Shown: piece by piece, positions 51,981 to 61,331 of the stretch | How positions within the stretch are numbered: position 1 is the stretch's first letter | How the letters are laid out: each line of letters begins with the position of its first letter | Source: Haloarchaeobius salinus | GTDB taxonomy: Archaea; Halobacteriota; Halobacteria; Halobacteriales; Natrialbaceae | NCBI RefSeq assembly: GCF_024464185.1 | Contig: NZ_JANHAU010000001.1 | Span: 1 to 64,000 of the forward strand | Reading direction: 5' to 3' | Length of the DNA stretch: 64,000 nucleotides | The notes under the pieces: generated by a model | Seen by the model: the letters and a program-made list of their open reading frames with translations, nothing else | Databases searched by the model: none | Told to the model about the DNA's origin: nothing | Translations under genes and position numbers: made by a program

Positions 51981-52163
51981 AGCCCGTCTAGGCCACTCAC
52001 ACACCCAGTATCCGACCCTCGCACCGCCAGCTGATCGACGAACTTCTTTCGACGCCGACCCGAGAGCGACTGCCCCGTCCCGGCCCACGGTGACCGACCA
52101 CTCCCTCCCCTGCCCACCGTGGCCGAACGCAACCTCCCTGCTCGCAGTCGATGTGGACGTCTG

Positions 52164-52283
52164 CAGATCCGCGAGATTATGTCGACGAACCCGGTCACCG
52201 CCGACGAGGGGGCGTCGGTGTCGACCGCGGTCGAGCTGTCCCGGTGGCACGGGGGACGCGGGGCGGAGTGCGGCGACCAGTGA
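52164..52283 (+). pseudogene. CBS-domain gene remnant
   Basis: One frame reads QIREIMSTNPVTADEGASVS followed by TAVEL. This is the unmistakable start of a CBS domain. It continues only 15 residues to a stop codon at 52281, with no second half of the domain. No complete gene covers it. The region 51981-52353 between the thermosome and ornithine cyclodeaminase-like genes has no other supported gene. Confidence 0.6.
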
Positions 52284-52353
52284 ACGTCTCGTCGGTTTTC
52301 GCCGGTGGTCGGGTTCCGATTTAACTAAGTACGGCGATTCAGTACCGCCAGAC

Positions 52354-53346
52354 ATGCAGACACTCCTCCTGGGCAGCGAGGACGTCGACGAGAACGCGCA
52401 GATGCCGGACGTCATCGGCGCGGTCGAGGACGCGTTCGCGGCCTACGAGCACGGGAACGCACAGATGCCGGCGAAGTCGTACATCGACCTCCCGCAGTAC
52501 AACGGCGACTTCCGGTCGATGCCGGCGTACCTCAACGCCGAGACGTGGGACGCCGCGGGCATCAAGTGGGTGAACGTCCACCCCGACAACCCCGAGGACC
52601 ACGACCTCCCGACGGTGATGGGGACGATGATCTACTCCGACCCCGAGACCGCGTTCCCCCTCGCCATCATGGACGGCACCGAGCTGACGATGAAGCGCAC
52701 GGGTGCGGCCGCCGCCGTCGCCACCGACCACCTGGCCGTCGAGGACGCCACCAGCCTCGGCATCGTCGGCGCGGGCGTCCAGTCCTACACCCAGCTCGAC
52801 GCCATCGCCGAGGTCCGCCCCATCGAGGAGGTCGTCGTCAGCGACGTGCGCGACGAGGCAGTCCAGCGGTTCGTCGACCGCTACGACGACGAGTTCGACG
52901 TCCGCGGCGGCTCCATCAGCGAGGCCGGCCACTGCGACGTGCTCTCGACGGTGACTCCGGTCGAGGACCCGCTCGTCTCCGCCGACGACCTCGGCGAGCA
53001 CACCCACATCAACGCGATGGGTGCCGACGCCGAGGGCAAGCACGAGATCGGGGACGACGTGCTGCTCGCCGCGAAGCTCGTCATCGACGACTACAAGCAG
53101 TGCACCCACTCCGGCGAGATCAACGTCCCGTGGAGCCAGGGCGTCCTCGACGACGACGATATCTACGGTGAGATCGGCGAGATCGTCACCGGCGAGATCG
53201 CGGGCCGGACCGCAGACGACGGCGTCACCGTCTTCGACTCGACCGGGCTGGCCATCCAGGACGTCGCCACCGCCCACGTCGTCTTCGAGCACGCCGACGA
53301 GAACGACAACGGCACGCCGTTCGACCTCCTCGGGCTCGGGAACTGA
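52354..53346 (+). CDS. ornithine cyclodeaminase / alanine dehydrogenase family enzyme
   Basis: The 330-residue NAD(P)-binding enzyme begins MQTLLLGSEDVDENAQMPD. It shows ELTMKRTGAAAAVATDHLAV (substrate region with Lys/Arg), LGIVGAGVQSYTQLDAIAEV (Rossmann dinucleotide motif) and VFDSTGLAIQDVATA. Members make proline from ornithine or interconvert pyruvate and alanine. Archaeal forms include an alanine dehydrogenase, so the activity is undecided. The TATA-like TTTAACTAAGTA (52319-52330) supports a leaderless ATG at 52354. Confidence 0.9.
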   Translation: MQTLLLGSEDVDENAQMPDVIGAVEDAFAAYEHGNAQMPAKSYIDLPQYNGDFRSMPAYLNAETWDAAGIKWVNVHPDNPEDHDLPTVMGTMIYSDPETAFPLAIMDGTELTMKRTGAAAAVATDHLAVEDATSLGIVGAGVQSYTQLDAIAEVRPIEEVVVSDVRDEAVQRFVDRYDDEFDVRGGSISEAGHCDVLSTVTPVEDPLVSADDLGEHTHINAMGADAEGKHEIGDDVLLAAKLVIDDYKQCTHSGEINVPWSQGVLDDDDIYGEIGEIVTGEIAGRTADDGVTVFDSTGLAIQDVATAHVVFEHADENDNGTPFDLLGLGN

Positions 53347-53380
53347 TCCTCGACCACGTACTCCGGCTCCGGTTCCGCTG

Positions 53381-53758
53381 TTACGACTCCGCCGCGTACT
53401 CCTTCAGCGCCTCCAGTTCGACCGTATCGAGCACCGCCTCGTTCGTCGCCGACAGGTCGACCGGCGGCGCGACGCCCTCCTCCTTCGCCTCCAGCCACCG
53501 CCCCAGACAGAGACACCAGCGGTCCCCGGGATGGAGCCCGGGGAACTCCAGTTCCGGCCGCGGCGTCACGAGGTCGTTTCCCTGCTCGCGGCTGTACTCC
53601 AGGAACTCCTGCGTGACGACCGCACAGACCTCGTGCCGGCCGAGGTCCTCCTCGACGTGGCGACAGCAGCCGTCGCGCAGGTAGCCCGTCGGTGGGCTGG
53701 AACAGCAGGGTGAGAGCGCCTCGCCGAAGACGTTCCGGTCGCCGGAGTCGTCGCTCAT
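53381..53758 (-). CDS. DUF2237 protein
   Basis: The 125-residue protein has the DUF2237 signature NVFGEALSPCCSSPPTGYLRDGCC, with many cysteines, then VCAVVTQEFLEYSREQGNDLVTP and WCLCLGRWLEAKEEG. The family has unknown function and is found in haloarchaea and bacteria. Its cysteine pairs suggest metal binding. It follows leuS on the same strand by 62 bp and is convergent with the cyclodeaminase-like gene. Confidence 0.9.
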   Translation of the reverse strand: MSDDSGDRNVFGEALSPCCSSPPTGYLRDGCCRHVEEDLGRHEVCAVVTQEFLEYSREQGNDLVTPRPELEFPGLHPGDRWCLCLGRWLEAKEEGVAPPVDLSATNEAVLDTVELEALKEYAAES

Positions 53759-53820
53759 AGTCGGGTTTTCGGACCGCAGGAAGAAATGCCTGTTCGACGG
53801 CGACGGGAGCACGCCGTGGA

Positions 53821-56703
53821 CTACTCGATGTGGACGGCCGGGCGGAACGGAATCGCCTGCCCCGCCTTCCCGCCGGGGTCGTCGACGTCGTCGTCGTCCT
53901 CGCGGTAGAGCTCGACGGTGGCGTCGTACTCGCGTTCGAGCGCGTCCAGCGCCTCGGCGTAGACTGCCGCCTCGTCGAGGTCGGCGAGCGTCGAGAGCGT
54001 CCCGTCGTCGCGCTCGCGGACGAACGCGACGAGGTCCTGCACGAGGTCGTTGACCGCGTCGCCCCGCTCGCGGAGGTCGGGGTCGGACATGACCTGGCCC
54101 ATCACCGCACCCACGTCGGGGCCGGTGTCGACGACCTGTGCGAACACGTCGTGCTTCCAGTCGGCGGCGACGTACACCCGGACGACGTCCGGGTCGGTGT
54201 CGGTCACGTCGACGATGTCGCGAACGTCGTCGGTGAGGTCCGCGACCAGCGACTCCTCGACCTTGACCTGCGGGTCGACGAGCGCGTCGTCGACTTCGGG
54301 CCACGGGGCGTCCTCGGCGGGCTCGCCGGCGAGCTGCTCGTGGAGCTCGTTCGACATGTAGGGGACGAACGGCGCGAGCATCCGGAGGCGGGCCTCGAGC
54401 ACGGTCCGGAGGGTGCGCTGTGCGGCCTCGCGGTCGGTGTCGGTACGCCGGCGGTACCAGCGCAGGTTCTCCTGGAAGTCGTAGAAGGCGGCCTGACTGG
54501 CGGTCCGGGTCTCGAAGTTCTCCATCGCCTCGGTGACGGTCCCGATGGTGTCCTGCAGCTTCGAGAGCAGCCAGCGGTCGATGCGCTGGAGGTCGTCGAC
54601 GTCGCTCGCGTCGAGGGCGGGGGGCACGTCGCCGTCGCCGATGAGCTCCTCGGCGCGCCGCCAGAAGCGGTCGAGCTGGTCGCGCGTGCTCGTCACCTGG
54701 TCGGCGCGCCAGTCGAAGTCCTGCCACGGCTCCGCGGAGTTCATCAGGAAGAACCGGACGGTGTCCGCGCCGTAGCGGTCGATGGCCTCGCCGGGGAGGA
54801 CGACGTGGCCCTTCGAGGAGGACATCTTCTCGCCCTCCAGCAGACCCATGCCCATGACGGTGATGCCCTGGGGCCAGTTCGGCTGGTCGAACAGCTCGGC
54901 GTGGTGGAACAGGTAGAACGTCAGGTGGTTGTTCACCAGGTCGTTCGCCGAGCAGCGGTAGTCGACGGGGTACCAGTAGTCCCACTCCTCGCGCAGGGAG
55001 AGGGCGGTCTCGTCGGGGTCGTCGACGGCCTCGGCTCCATAGAACAGCGTGTCGAAGAACTCGCGGTCCATCGCCTCCGGGTCGACCTCGTCGATACGGT
55101 GGGCGATGGTGTAGTACGACATGTACAGCGTCGAGTCCGACAGCGGCTCGATGACGAAGTCCTGGTCCCACGGCAGGCGGGTGCCCAGCCCGTAGTTCCG
55201 GATGCAGGGCCACTCGTTGAGCCAGTCGATGGTGTGGTCGTACTGCTCGCGGGTGTTCTCCGGGATGGCGTCGAGGTTCGCGACCGCCTCGTGGGTCGTC
55301 TCCTTCCAGTCGGGGTCGTTGTAGCGGAGGAACCACGTGTCCTGCTTGGCGACCTCGACGTCGCCGCCGCAGCGACAGACGACCTCCTCGGAGAACTCCT
55401 GCATCGTGCCGAAGGCGGTGCCCAGGTAGGACTGCTTGAACTCGTCGCGCACGTCCTCGACGACGCCACCGGCGAACTCGCCGTACGCCTCGAGCAGCTC
55501 GCCCGAGTGGAACTCGGCGTTGTAGAGGTCCTGTGTCACCGCCTTCAGCTCGGGGTCCTCGGAGGAGTCGATGCCGGCGGACTCGACGGCGTCCTTCGCG
55601 GGGATGTCGCCGTAGCCCTCGATGGTGAGGATGGGGACCGGCTCGATCCCACGGACCTCGTCGGGGTCGATGCCGTACTCGGCCATGTCGTCGGCCGCTT
55701 CCTTCGCCTCCTGCAGCGCGAGGTAGTCGTCGGGCGAGTGCGCCGGGACGGACATCACGACGCCCGTCGCGTTGTCGGCGTCGACGAAGCCCGCGGGCAG
55801 GACGAGCACGTCGTCGCCGGTGACGGGGTTCGTGACGCGCTTGCCGACGAGGTCGGTGCCCGCGTACTCGTAGCGCACCTCGACATCGTGGCCCTGCAGG
55901 TCGAGCTTCTCGGCCGCGCTGGCGGAGACGAACCAGAACTCGCCGTCGACCTCCGCGACCACGTAGTCGGCCTCGGGGTCGACGAACGCGTTCGTCACGC
56001 CCCGGACCGTCTCCGGACGGAGCGTCGCCATCGGCGCGACGACCTCGGCCCCGTCGACCTCGGTCTCGAACTTGACCAGCGTGTACTCCTGGAACTCGGC
56101 CTCCTCGCCCTCCAGGATGTCGTGGGTCGTCACCGGCTGGTCCTCGTTCGTGCAGTACTTGACCGGGTGCAGGCCCTTCTCCAGCAGGCCGCGCTCCTTG
56201 AGCGTCTCGTACTGCCACGTGATGAACTTCGAGTAGCGCTCGTCGTTCGTCGTGAACTCGCGTCGCCAGTCGACGGAGATGCCCAGGCGCTTCATCCCCT
56301 TCTTGTAGTGCTCCTCGATGAAGTGCCGGGCGAAGCCCATCGGCGTCTCCAGGTCCTTCAGCGTCTCCTCGGGGACGTTGTACGTGTTCTGCAGGACGTC
56401 CATCTGCTCCGGCTCGCGCTTCTTCAGGCGCTCGACCGCGCCGATGATGGGCGTGCCGGTGACGTGCCAGGCGATGGGGAAGAGGACGTTGTCGCCCTGC
56501 TGTCGTCGGTAGCGTGCGTACACGTCCGGCACGGTGTACGTCCGGGCGTGGCCGATGTGCATCCCGCCGCTTGGGTACGGGTAGGGCACCGTGACGAACG
56601 TGGGGTCCTCGTCCGCGACGGCGTCGGGGTCCGCCTCGTAGCGCCCCTCGCTCCGCCAGCGGTCCCGCCACTCCGATTCGAGTGTCTGCGGGTCGTAGGT
56701 CAT
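53821..56703 (-). CDS. leuS: leucyl-tRNA synthetase
   Basis: The 960-residue class I synthetase begins MTYDPQTLESEWRDRWRSEG. It has the HIGH motif in GGMHIGHARTY, the CP1 editing domain (about 220-400) with TLRPETVRGVTN, and the KMSKS-type motif KMSSSKGHVV. The four cysteines at CRCGGDVE and nearby fit a zinc knuckle. The C-terminus has the archaeal-type anticodon-binding helices. The TATA-like CCTTTTAACGAC (56728-56739) gives a leaderless ATG. The gene is followed by DUF2237. Confidence 0.97.
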   Translation of the reverse strand: MTYDPQTLESEWRDRWRSEGRYEADPDAVADEDPTFVTVPYPYPSGGMHIGHARTYTVPDVYARYRRQQGDNVLFPIAWHVTGTPIIGAVERLKKREPEQMDVLQNTYNVPEETLKDLETPMGFARHFIEEHYKKGMKRLGISVDWRREFTTNDERYSKFITWQYETLKERGLLEKGLHPVKYCTNEDQPVTTHDILEGEEAEFQEYTLVKFETEVDGAEVVAPMATLRPETVRGVTNAFVDPEADYVVAEVDGEFWFVSASAAEKLDLQGHDVEVRYEYAGTDLVGKRVTNPVTGDDVLVLPAGFVDADNATGVVMSVPAHSPDDYLALQEAKEAADDMAEYGIDPDEVRGIEPVPILTIEGYGDIPAKDAVESAGIDSSEDPELKAVTQDLYNAEFHSGELLEAYGEFAGGVVEDVRDEFKQSYLGTAFGTMQEFSEEVVCRCGGDVEVAKQDTWFLRYNDPDWKETTHEAVANLDAIPENTREQYDHTIDWLNEWPCIRNYGLGTRLPWDQDFVIEPLSDSTLYMSYYTIAHRIDEVDPEAMDREFFDTLFYGAEAVDDPDETALSLREEWDYWYPVDYRCSANDLVNNHLTFYLFHHAELFDQPNWPQGITVMGMGLLEGEKMSSSKGHVVLPGEAIDRYGADTVRFFLMNSAEPWQDFDWRADQVTSTRDQLDRFWRRAEELIGDGDVPPALDASDVDDLQRIDRWLLSKLQDTIGTVTEAMENFETRTASQAAFYDFQENLRWYRRRTDTDREAAQRTLRTVLEARLRMLAPFVPYMSNELHEQLAGEPAEDAPWPEVDDALVDPQVKVEESLVADLTDDVRDIVDVTDTDPDVVRVYVAADWKHDVFAQVVDTGPDVGAVMGQVMSDPDLRERGDAVNDLVQDLVAFVRERDDGTLSTLADLDEAAVYAEALDALEREYDATVELYREDDDDVDDPGGKAGQAIPFRPAVHIE

Positions 56704-56846
56704 GGGAATCCGTTCATCCGGAGTCGTTAAAAGGACTCTCTTTCGACAGCAGCGAGGGCAGCCCCGTCACGGGGAACGACGTCGACGCGCTCACGATGAC
56801 GGCGAGTGCGGTGGCCGAAACGGTGCCGTCGCTCCCGGTGCGTCGC

Positions 56847-57251
56847 TCACTCGATATCGATCCGGTGGCCCTCGTCGGCCTCGGCCTTCGGCGCGGTGAC
56901 GGTGAGGGTGCCGTTCGAGTAGCTCGCGCCGATGGCCTCCTCGTCGACCGGCTCGGGGAGCCGGATGCTGCGGCTGACCGAGGACCGGCGCTCCTGGTGG
57001 ACGTAGTGGCCATCGTGCTCCTCCGCCGACTCCTCCTCGCGGCTCGCGTCGATGGTGATGGTGCCTTCGGAGAACGTCAGCTCGATGTCCTCGGTGTCGT
57101 AGCCGGGGACGTCCGCGACGATCTCGTACTCGTCGCCGTGGTCCCGCATGTCGACCGGCACCGATTCCAGCGTGGGCATGCCGCGCTGCTCGAACTGGCG
57201 GCCCATGCGGTCGAACATCTCCTCGAGTTCTTCGAACGGATTGCGTCGCAT
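56847..57251 (-). CDS. Hsp20 small heat-shock protein
   Basis: The 134-residue protein begins MRRNPFEELEEMFDRMGRQFE and has an alpha-crystallin domain (about 35-125): YEIVADVPGYDTEDIELTFSEGTITIDASREEE, then the typical ASYSNGTLTVTAPKAE (the GxLxxxxPK pattern). It forms oligomers that hold unfolded proteins. ATG 57251 is preferred over 57263, because the TATA-like GTGTTTAAG (57280-57288) places the transcript start near 57257. It lies between leuS and pheA on the same strand but has its own promoter. The stretch 57252-57422 shows nothing else. Confidence 0.93.
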   Translation of the reverse strand: MRRNPFEELEEMFDRMGRQFEQRGMPTLESVPVDMRDHGDEYEIVADVPGYDTEDIELTFSEGTITIDASREEESAEEHDGHYVHQERRSSVSRSIRLPEPVDEEAIGASYSNGTLTVTAPKAEADEGHRIDIE

Positions 57252-57422
57252 TGTATCCGACATATACGACGGGCGCACACTTAAACACCGCGTGTGGATG
57301 CGTAGCTCGGTGGACGAACAGGTGGACTGACCACCGGGCAGTGTGTCTCCGCACGGCCGCGAGACGCCGTCCGTCGATGCGCAGGCCACGCCGGGTGTGG
57401 TCCCGGCTTCCGATAAAAAGAG

Positions 57423-58229
57423 TCAGTCCAGCACGTGCTCGACATCGTACGACCCGAGCACGCGTACCCAGCCCGCACTCGCCAGCTCCTCCACGTCCTC
57501 CAGTGCGGCCTGCGTCCGCTCCTCGAACAGCCCGGCGTCGACGTCGACGTGGAAGGCGTAGTCACCGAGGCGCTCGCCGGACGGACGGGACTCGAGCCGT
57601 GAGAGGTTGATGTCGCGGTCGGCGAAGGGCTGGAGGAGTTCGAGCAGGAGCCCGGGGTAGTTCGCGCCGGGGTAGACGACGAGGGTTGTCTTCCCGCCGG
57701 CCTCGGCGCGGTCGGCGGGCGGTGCGACGACGAAGAAGCGGGTCGCGTTCGAGGTGCGGTCCTGGATGTCCTCGGCGAGCAGCGAGACGGTGTCGTCGGC
57801 GGTGCCGGGGTGGGCGATGGCCGCGACGGTGGCGTCCCCGCGGGCCCGTTCGACCCCGCGGGCGGTGCTCGCGACGGCCTCGCGCTCGACCTCGGGGTAG
57901 TGCTCGTCGAGGAAGCCGCGGCACTGCGCGAGCGCCTGCGGGTGGCTGGCGACGGTATCGAAGGCCTCACCCTGGGCGAGCAGCGCGTGCCGGATCGGCG
58001 TGACGACCTCGCGCGTGACGGCCACGTCGAACTCGGCGAGGGCGTCCAGCGTCTCCGTGACGCTGCCCTCGATGCTGTTCTCGATGGGGACGACACCGCG
58101 GTCGGCGTCACCCTCGGCGACGGCCTCGACGATGCTCGTCACGGACTCGCGGAACTCGACCCCGTCGGCGACGGCGCTGGCGGCGCGGTGCGAGTACGTC
58201 CCGGCGGGCCCGAGCGTGACGACTGTCAT
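57423..58229 (-). CDS. pheA: prephenate dehydratase
   Basis: The 268-residue enzyme starts MTVVTLGPAGTYSHRAASAVADG. It has GVVPIENSIEGSVTETLDALAE, the TRF catalytic motif in SNATRFFVVAPP, and a C-terminal ACT domain with the ESRP motif in LSRLESRPSGERLGDYAF. The enzyme converts prephenate to phenylpyruvate in phenylalanine synthesis, and the ACT domain binds Phe for feedback control. The ATG at 58229 matches the family start. Confidence 0.95.
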   Translation of the reverse strand: MTVVTLGPAGTYSHRAASAVADGVEFRESVTSIVEAVAEGDADRGVVPIENSIEGSVTETLDALAEFDVAVTREVVTPIRHALLAQGEAFDTVASHPQALAQCRGFLDEHYPEVEREAVASTARGVERARGDATVAAIAHPGTADDTVSLLAEDIQDRTSNATRFFVVAPPADRAEAGGKTTLVVYPGANYPGLLLELLQPFADRDINLSRLESRPSGERLGDYAFHVDVDAGLFEERTQAALEDVEELASAGWVRVLGSYDVEHVLD

Positions 58230-58280
58230 GGCTGGCCGTACAGCGCTGCCGGGCAAAAGGCCGTCGGGGCGACAGGGTGG

Positions 58281-58475
58281 TCAGCCCCGCTCGTCGGTCC
58301 CGGCCTCCGTGGCGTCGTCACCGGGGAAGTCCTCCTCGGCGAGCACCAGCCCGAGGGTGAGGAACACGATGCCGAGCGCGAGGCACGAGCCCCACAGCGC
58401 ACCGTCACCACCGACCGAGGCAGCGGCACCGATGGTCGTGAACATCACCCCGGTGACGAGGAACGCTGCCTGCAT
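58281..58475 (-). CDS. small membrane protein, unknown
   Basis: The 64-residue product begins MQAAFLVTGVMFTTIGAAASVGG and has two hydrophobic helices (AAFLVTGVMFTTIGAAASV, SCLALGIVFLTLGLVLA) with an acidic tail. No family is recognised. A TATA-like TATCTAATCC lies about 25 bp upstream. It precedes pheA on the same strand by 51 bp. Confidence 0.72.
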   Translation of the reverse strand: MQAAFLVTGVMFTTIGAAASVGGDGALWGSCLALGIVFLTLGLVLAEEDFPGDDATEAGTDERG

Positions 58476-58548
58476 GGTGCTAGCACGACACAGTGGATTA
58501 GATACGTACCGATGGCCCGCACACGACGGATAACGGAGCAGGCGGACG

Positions 58549-58716
58549 CTACGCCGGATGCACGACGACCTCGCAGTCGGGACACTCCGCGAGGAGCTGC
58601 GGCCAACCGTCGGCCGGCTCGTACACCGCGAGCAGTCGCCCGGGCGGAATCGACACCTCGCAGTCCGGACAGCGACCGAGGAACCGCCGCAGCGCCGTGC
58701 TGTCGCTCCCTCCCAT
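58549..58716 (-). CDS. small zinc-ribbon-like protein
   Basis: The 55-residue product begins MGGSDSTALRRFLGRCPDCEVSIPPG. It has two CPDC pairs, near residues 16-19 and 45-48, separated by PPGRLLAVYEPADGWPQLL. This spacing fits a zinc ribbon. Function is unknown. The ATG at 58716 is chosen, while an upstream ATG at 58743 would only add a non-conserved tail. Confidence 0.75.
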   Translation of the reverse strand: MGGSDSTALRRFLGRCPDCEVSIPPGRLLAVYEPADGWPQLLAECPDCEVVVHPA

Positions 58717-58821
58717 GCGACGGTGTTGGGACTGTTCGGGCATTGTTACGAGCCACCTATGCGACGGCGGGGACAGCCTACCGGAGCAAAACGTATCGGA
58801 GCCGTCCGTCGGTCCGGTCGT

Positions 58822-60288
58822 TCAGCGGTTCAGCGTGTGGATGGCGTGACCGAGCGCGTTCTCGGCGGCCTCCATCGTCGCCTCGGCGAGCGTCGGGTGC
58901 GTGTGGACCGTCGAGGCGACGTCCTCGAGCGTCGCACCCATCTCGATGGCGAGTCCGAGCTCGGCGACGAGCTCGCTGGCCTCCGGGCCGACGATCTGTG
59001 CGCCGAGCACGAAGCCACTCGGCTCGTCGGCGACGATGCGGACGAAGCCGTCGGTCTCGTTGGCGGTCATCGCACGGCCGCTGGCGTTGAACGGGAACTT
59101 GCCGGTGACCGGCTCGAAGCCCTGTTCCTCGGCCTCCGCCTCGGTCAGGCCGACGGTGCCGATCTCGGGCGAGGTGAACACCGCGGCGGGCATCGCCTGG
59201 TAGTCGATGGCCGAGGGCTCGCCGGCGATGACCTCGGCGGCGACCTGGCCCTCCGTGCTGGCCTTGTGTGCGAGCATCGGCTCGCCGGCGACGTCGCCGA
59301 CCGCGAAGATGTGGTCCTTCTCGGTGCGGGCGCGGTCGTCGGTCTGGATGAAGCCGTGCTCGTCCGTCTCGATGCCGGCGGCCTCGAGCTCCATCGTGTC
59401 GGTGACGGGCTGGCGGCCGACCGCGACGAGTACCTTGTCCGCGGAGAGCTCGAGGGGCTCCTGTTCGTCGTCCTCTTCGGCCTCGGCTGCCTCGCCACCG
59501 TCGGCGGCGGCGGGCGTGGCGGTGACGACGACCCCGTCGCCCGATTCCTCCCAGTCCTCGGCGGTGTAGCCGAAGTGGAACTCGACGCCGAGCTCCTCGG
59601 CGTGCTTGCGGACGACGCGACTCACGTCGTCCTCGTACGGTGGCAGCACGTCGTCGAGCATCTCGATGACGGTCACGTCGGTGCCGAGACGGGCGTAGAC
59701 CCCGGCGAGCTCCATGCCGATGTAGCCCGCGCCGACGACGACCAGCTCGTCCGGGACGGTCTGGAGGTCGAGCGCGCCCTCGGCGGAGATGACGTGCTCG
59801 CCGTCGAACTCGAAGCCCGGGATCTGGATGGGCCGCGAGCCGGTGGCGATGATGGCGTGCTCGAAGTCGATGGACTCGCTGCCCTGGCCCTCGCCGCCGT
59901 GGACGACGCGGACCGAGTTCTCGCCGGCGAACTCCGCGGTGCCCTCGACGAGGTTGACGCCGTTGGCCTTACAGAGCTTCTCGACGCCGCCGGTGAGCCC
60001 GTCGACGACCCCGTCCTTCCAGTTCATCATCTGCGAGAGGTCCACGGCGGGGTTCGCGTGGATGCCGAGGTCCTCCGCGTTGCCCGCGTCGTGGGCGAGC
60101 TTCGAGCCCGTGATGAGCGCCTTCGACGGGATGCAGCCCCGGTTGAGGCAGGCCCCGCCGTAGGCGTCGCGCTCGACGAGCGTCACGTCGAGGTCGAGCT
60201 GTCCGGCGCGGATGGCGGCCACGTAGCCCCCCGGACCCGCGCCGATGACCAGTACGTCCGTGCCAGTAGTGACGTCTCCGACGACCAT
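58822..60288 (-). CDS. lpdA: dihydrolipoyl dehydrogenase (E3)
   Basis: The 488-residue flavoprotein begins MVVGDVTTGTDVLVIGAGPGGYVAAI. It has the redox pair C47/C52 in GGACLNRGCIPSKAL, the NAD motif VVVGAGYIGMELAGVYAR, FAVGDVAGEP, and the C-terminal catalytic His in HTHPTLAEA. It reoxidises lipoyl groups of 2-oxoacid dehydrogenase complexes. An acidic insert (about residues 270-290, Glu/Ala-rich) is present. The TATA GGCTTTTTATGG (60309-60320) gives a leaderless ATG. The pdhC and pdhB genes lie just upstream, separated by a regulator. Confidence 0.96.
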   Translation of the reverse strand: MVVGDVTTGTDVLVIGAGPGGYVAAIRAGQLDLDVTLVERDAYGGACLNRGCIPSKALITGSKLAHDAGNAEDLGIHANPAVDLSQMMNWKDGVVDGLTGGVEKLCKANGVNLVEGTAEFAGENSVRVVHGGEGQGSESIDFEHAIIATGSRPIQIPGFEFDGEHVISAEGALDLQTVPDELVVVGAGYIGMELAGVYARLGTDVTVIEMLDDVLPPYEDDVSRVVRKHAEELGVEFHFGYTAEDWEESGDGVVVTATPAAADGGEAAEAEEDDEQEPLELSADKVLVAVGRQPVTDTMELEAAGIETDEHGFIQTDDRARTEKDHIFAVGDVAGEPMLAHKASTEGQVAAEVIAGEPSAIDYQAMPAAVFTSPEIGTVGLTEAEAEEQGFEPVTGKFPFNASGRAMTANETDGFVRIVADEPSGFVLGAQIVGPEASELVAELGLAIEMGATLEDVASTVHTHPTLAEATMEAAENALGHAIHTLNR

Positions 60289-60395
60289 ACTACAACACCC
60301 AACCAGCAGCCATAAAAAGCCGCAGGAATTGCCAGCGCCGGCAGTGCCCGGAGACGAAGCCGCGGTTCGGGCCGTCGCGTGTGGGCACGTGACAG

Positions 60396-61163
60396 TCACC
60401 CCAGCCGGTCCGCCCGCTCCCGACACGCCTCGAAGACGCCGCGAGCCCACGCGACCGCGTCCGGATCCTCGGTCGTCGCCATCGCCGTGACCGTCCCGCT
60501 CTCGCCGTCGTAACCGGGTATCACGAGGGTGTCGTCGTAGATGGCGACGTCGAGCGGTGGGTCCTCGACGAGGTAGGTCGCGGTCGTGCCCATCGCCATG
60601 AGCTCGCCGTGTCCATCGGCGTACTGGTCGAGGACGCCCTCGAACGCCGCCCGCGTGAGGACCCACTCGACCGCGACGCCGCTCCGGATGACCTCGTACG
60701 TCCGCTCCATCACCGTCGGCGACCCGAAGGTGGTCGTGACGCCGACCATCTCCCGGCTGGTGTCCGCGACGATGCCCGCGATCTCCTGATCGATGCGGTA
60801 CGGGGCCGACGGGTCCGCGGTGAGGACCGTCGCGTCGGTGAAGAGGTGGGTGTTCGAGACGAGTTCGGGGGCGTCGACCCGTGCAAGAACGGGTGCCAGC
60901 CTGCGCGCGCCGACCATCCCCTCCTCGAACGACTCGACGTGCGTGAGGACGGCACGGCCGAAGCCCGTGACCCGGTAGCCGTCAGCGCCGCGTGCCAGTA
61001 GCCCACGCTCGGTCAGCGCGTTCGTCGCCCGGTACGCCGTCGCCCGCGAGACCCCGGCACGTTCGGCGATGGTGGAACGGTCCGTCGGGCCGCCTCGACA
61101 GGCCGCGAGAACGGGTGCGCGTTGCAGCAGGGCGACGGCATCGACGACGGCATCCCGGTCCAT
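60396..61163 (-). CDS. winged-helix transcriptional regulator
   Basis: The 255-residue protein has an N-terminal winged helix-turn-helix (about 1-75): TDRSTIAERAGVSRATAYRATNALTERGLLARGADGYRVT. A longer C-terminal region follows with patterns seen in archaeal TrmB/FilR1-type regulators (TSREMVGVTTTFGSPTVMERTYE, VAIYDDTLVIPGYDGESG). The C-terminal region may bind a small ligand. It lies between lpdA and pdhC, with its own promoter (GGTTAACTC near 61187-61195). Twin palindromes upstream at 61204-61237 are likely its operator. Control of the oxoacid dehydrogenase genes is inferred. Confidence 0.8.
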   Translation of the reverse strand: MDRDAVVDAVALLQRAPVLAACRGGPTDRSTIAERAGVSRATAYRATNALTERGLLARGADGYRVTGFGRAVLTHVESFEEGMVGARRLAPVLARVDAPELVSNTHLFTDATVLTADPSAPYRIDQEIAGIVADTSREMVGVTTTFGSPTVMERTYEVIRSGVAVEWVLTRAAFEGVLDQYADGHGELMAMGTTATYLVEDPPLDVAIYDDTLVIPGYDGESGTVTAMATTEDPDAVAWARGVFEACRERADRLG

Positions 61164-61203
61164 GTAGTCGTATTCGAGGGGGGTGAGTTAACCGTTCGCA
61201 AAC

Positions 61204-61237
61204 TGAGACTGCGTCTCACGGGTGAGACGGCGTCTCA
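61204..61237. promoter_or_regulatory. twin palindromes upstream of the winged-helix regulator
   Basis: TGAGACTGCGTCTCA (61204-61218) and TGAGACGGCGTCTCA (61223-61237) are two near-identical 15-bp palindromes with 6-bp arms TGAGAC/GTCTCA. Their centres are 19 bp apart. They lie directly upstream of the TATA-like box of the minus-strand regulator. A second TATA-like CTATAACC at 61245 reads rightwards. Binding by the regulator itself is the simplest idea. Confidence 0.78.
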
Positions 61238-61331
61238 ACGGTGCCTATAACCCAGGGTCGTGCGTCCGTACAGTCGGGCAGACCGAATCGGGAAGACGGT
61301 TCGGGGGGACCGTCACGGTACTGCCGAGTGT

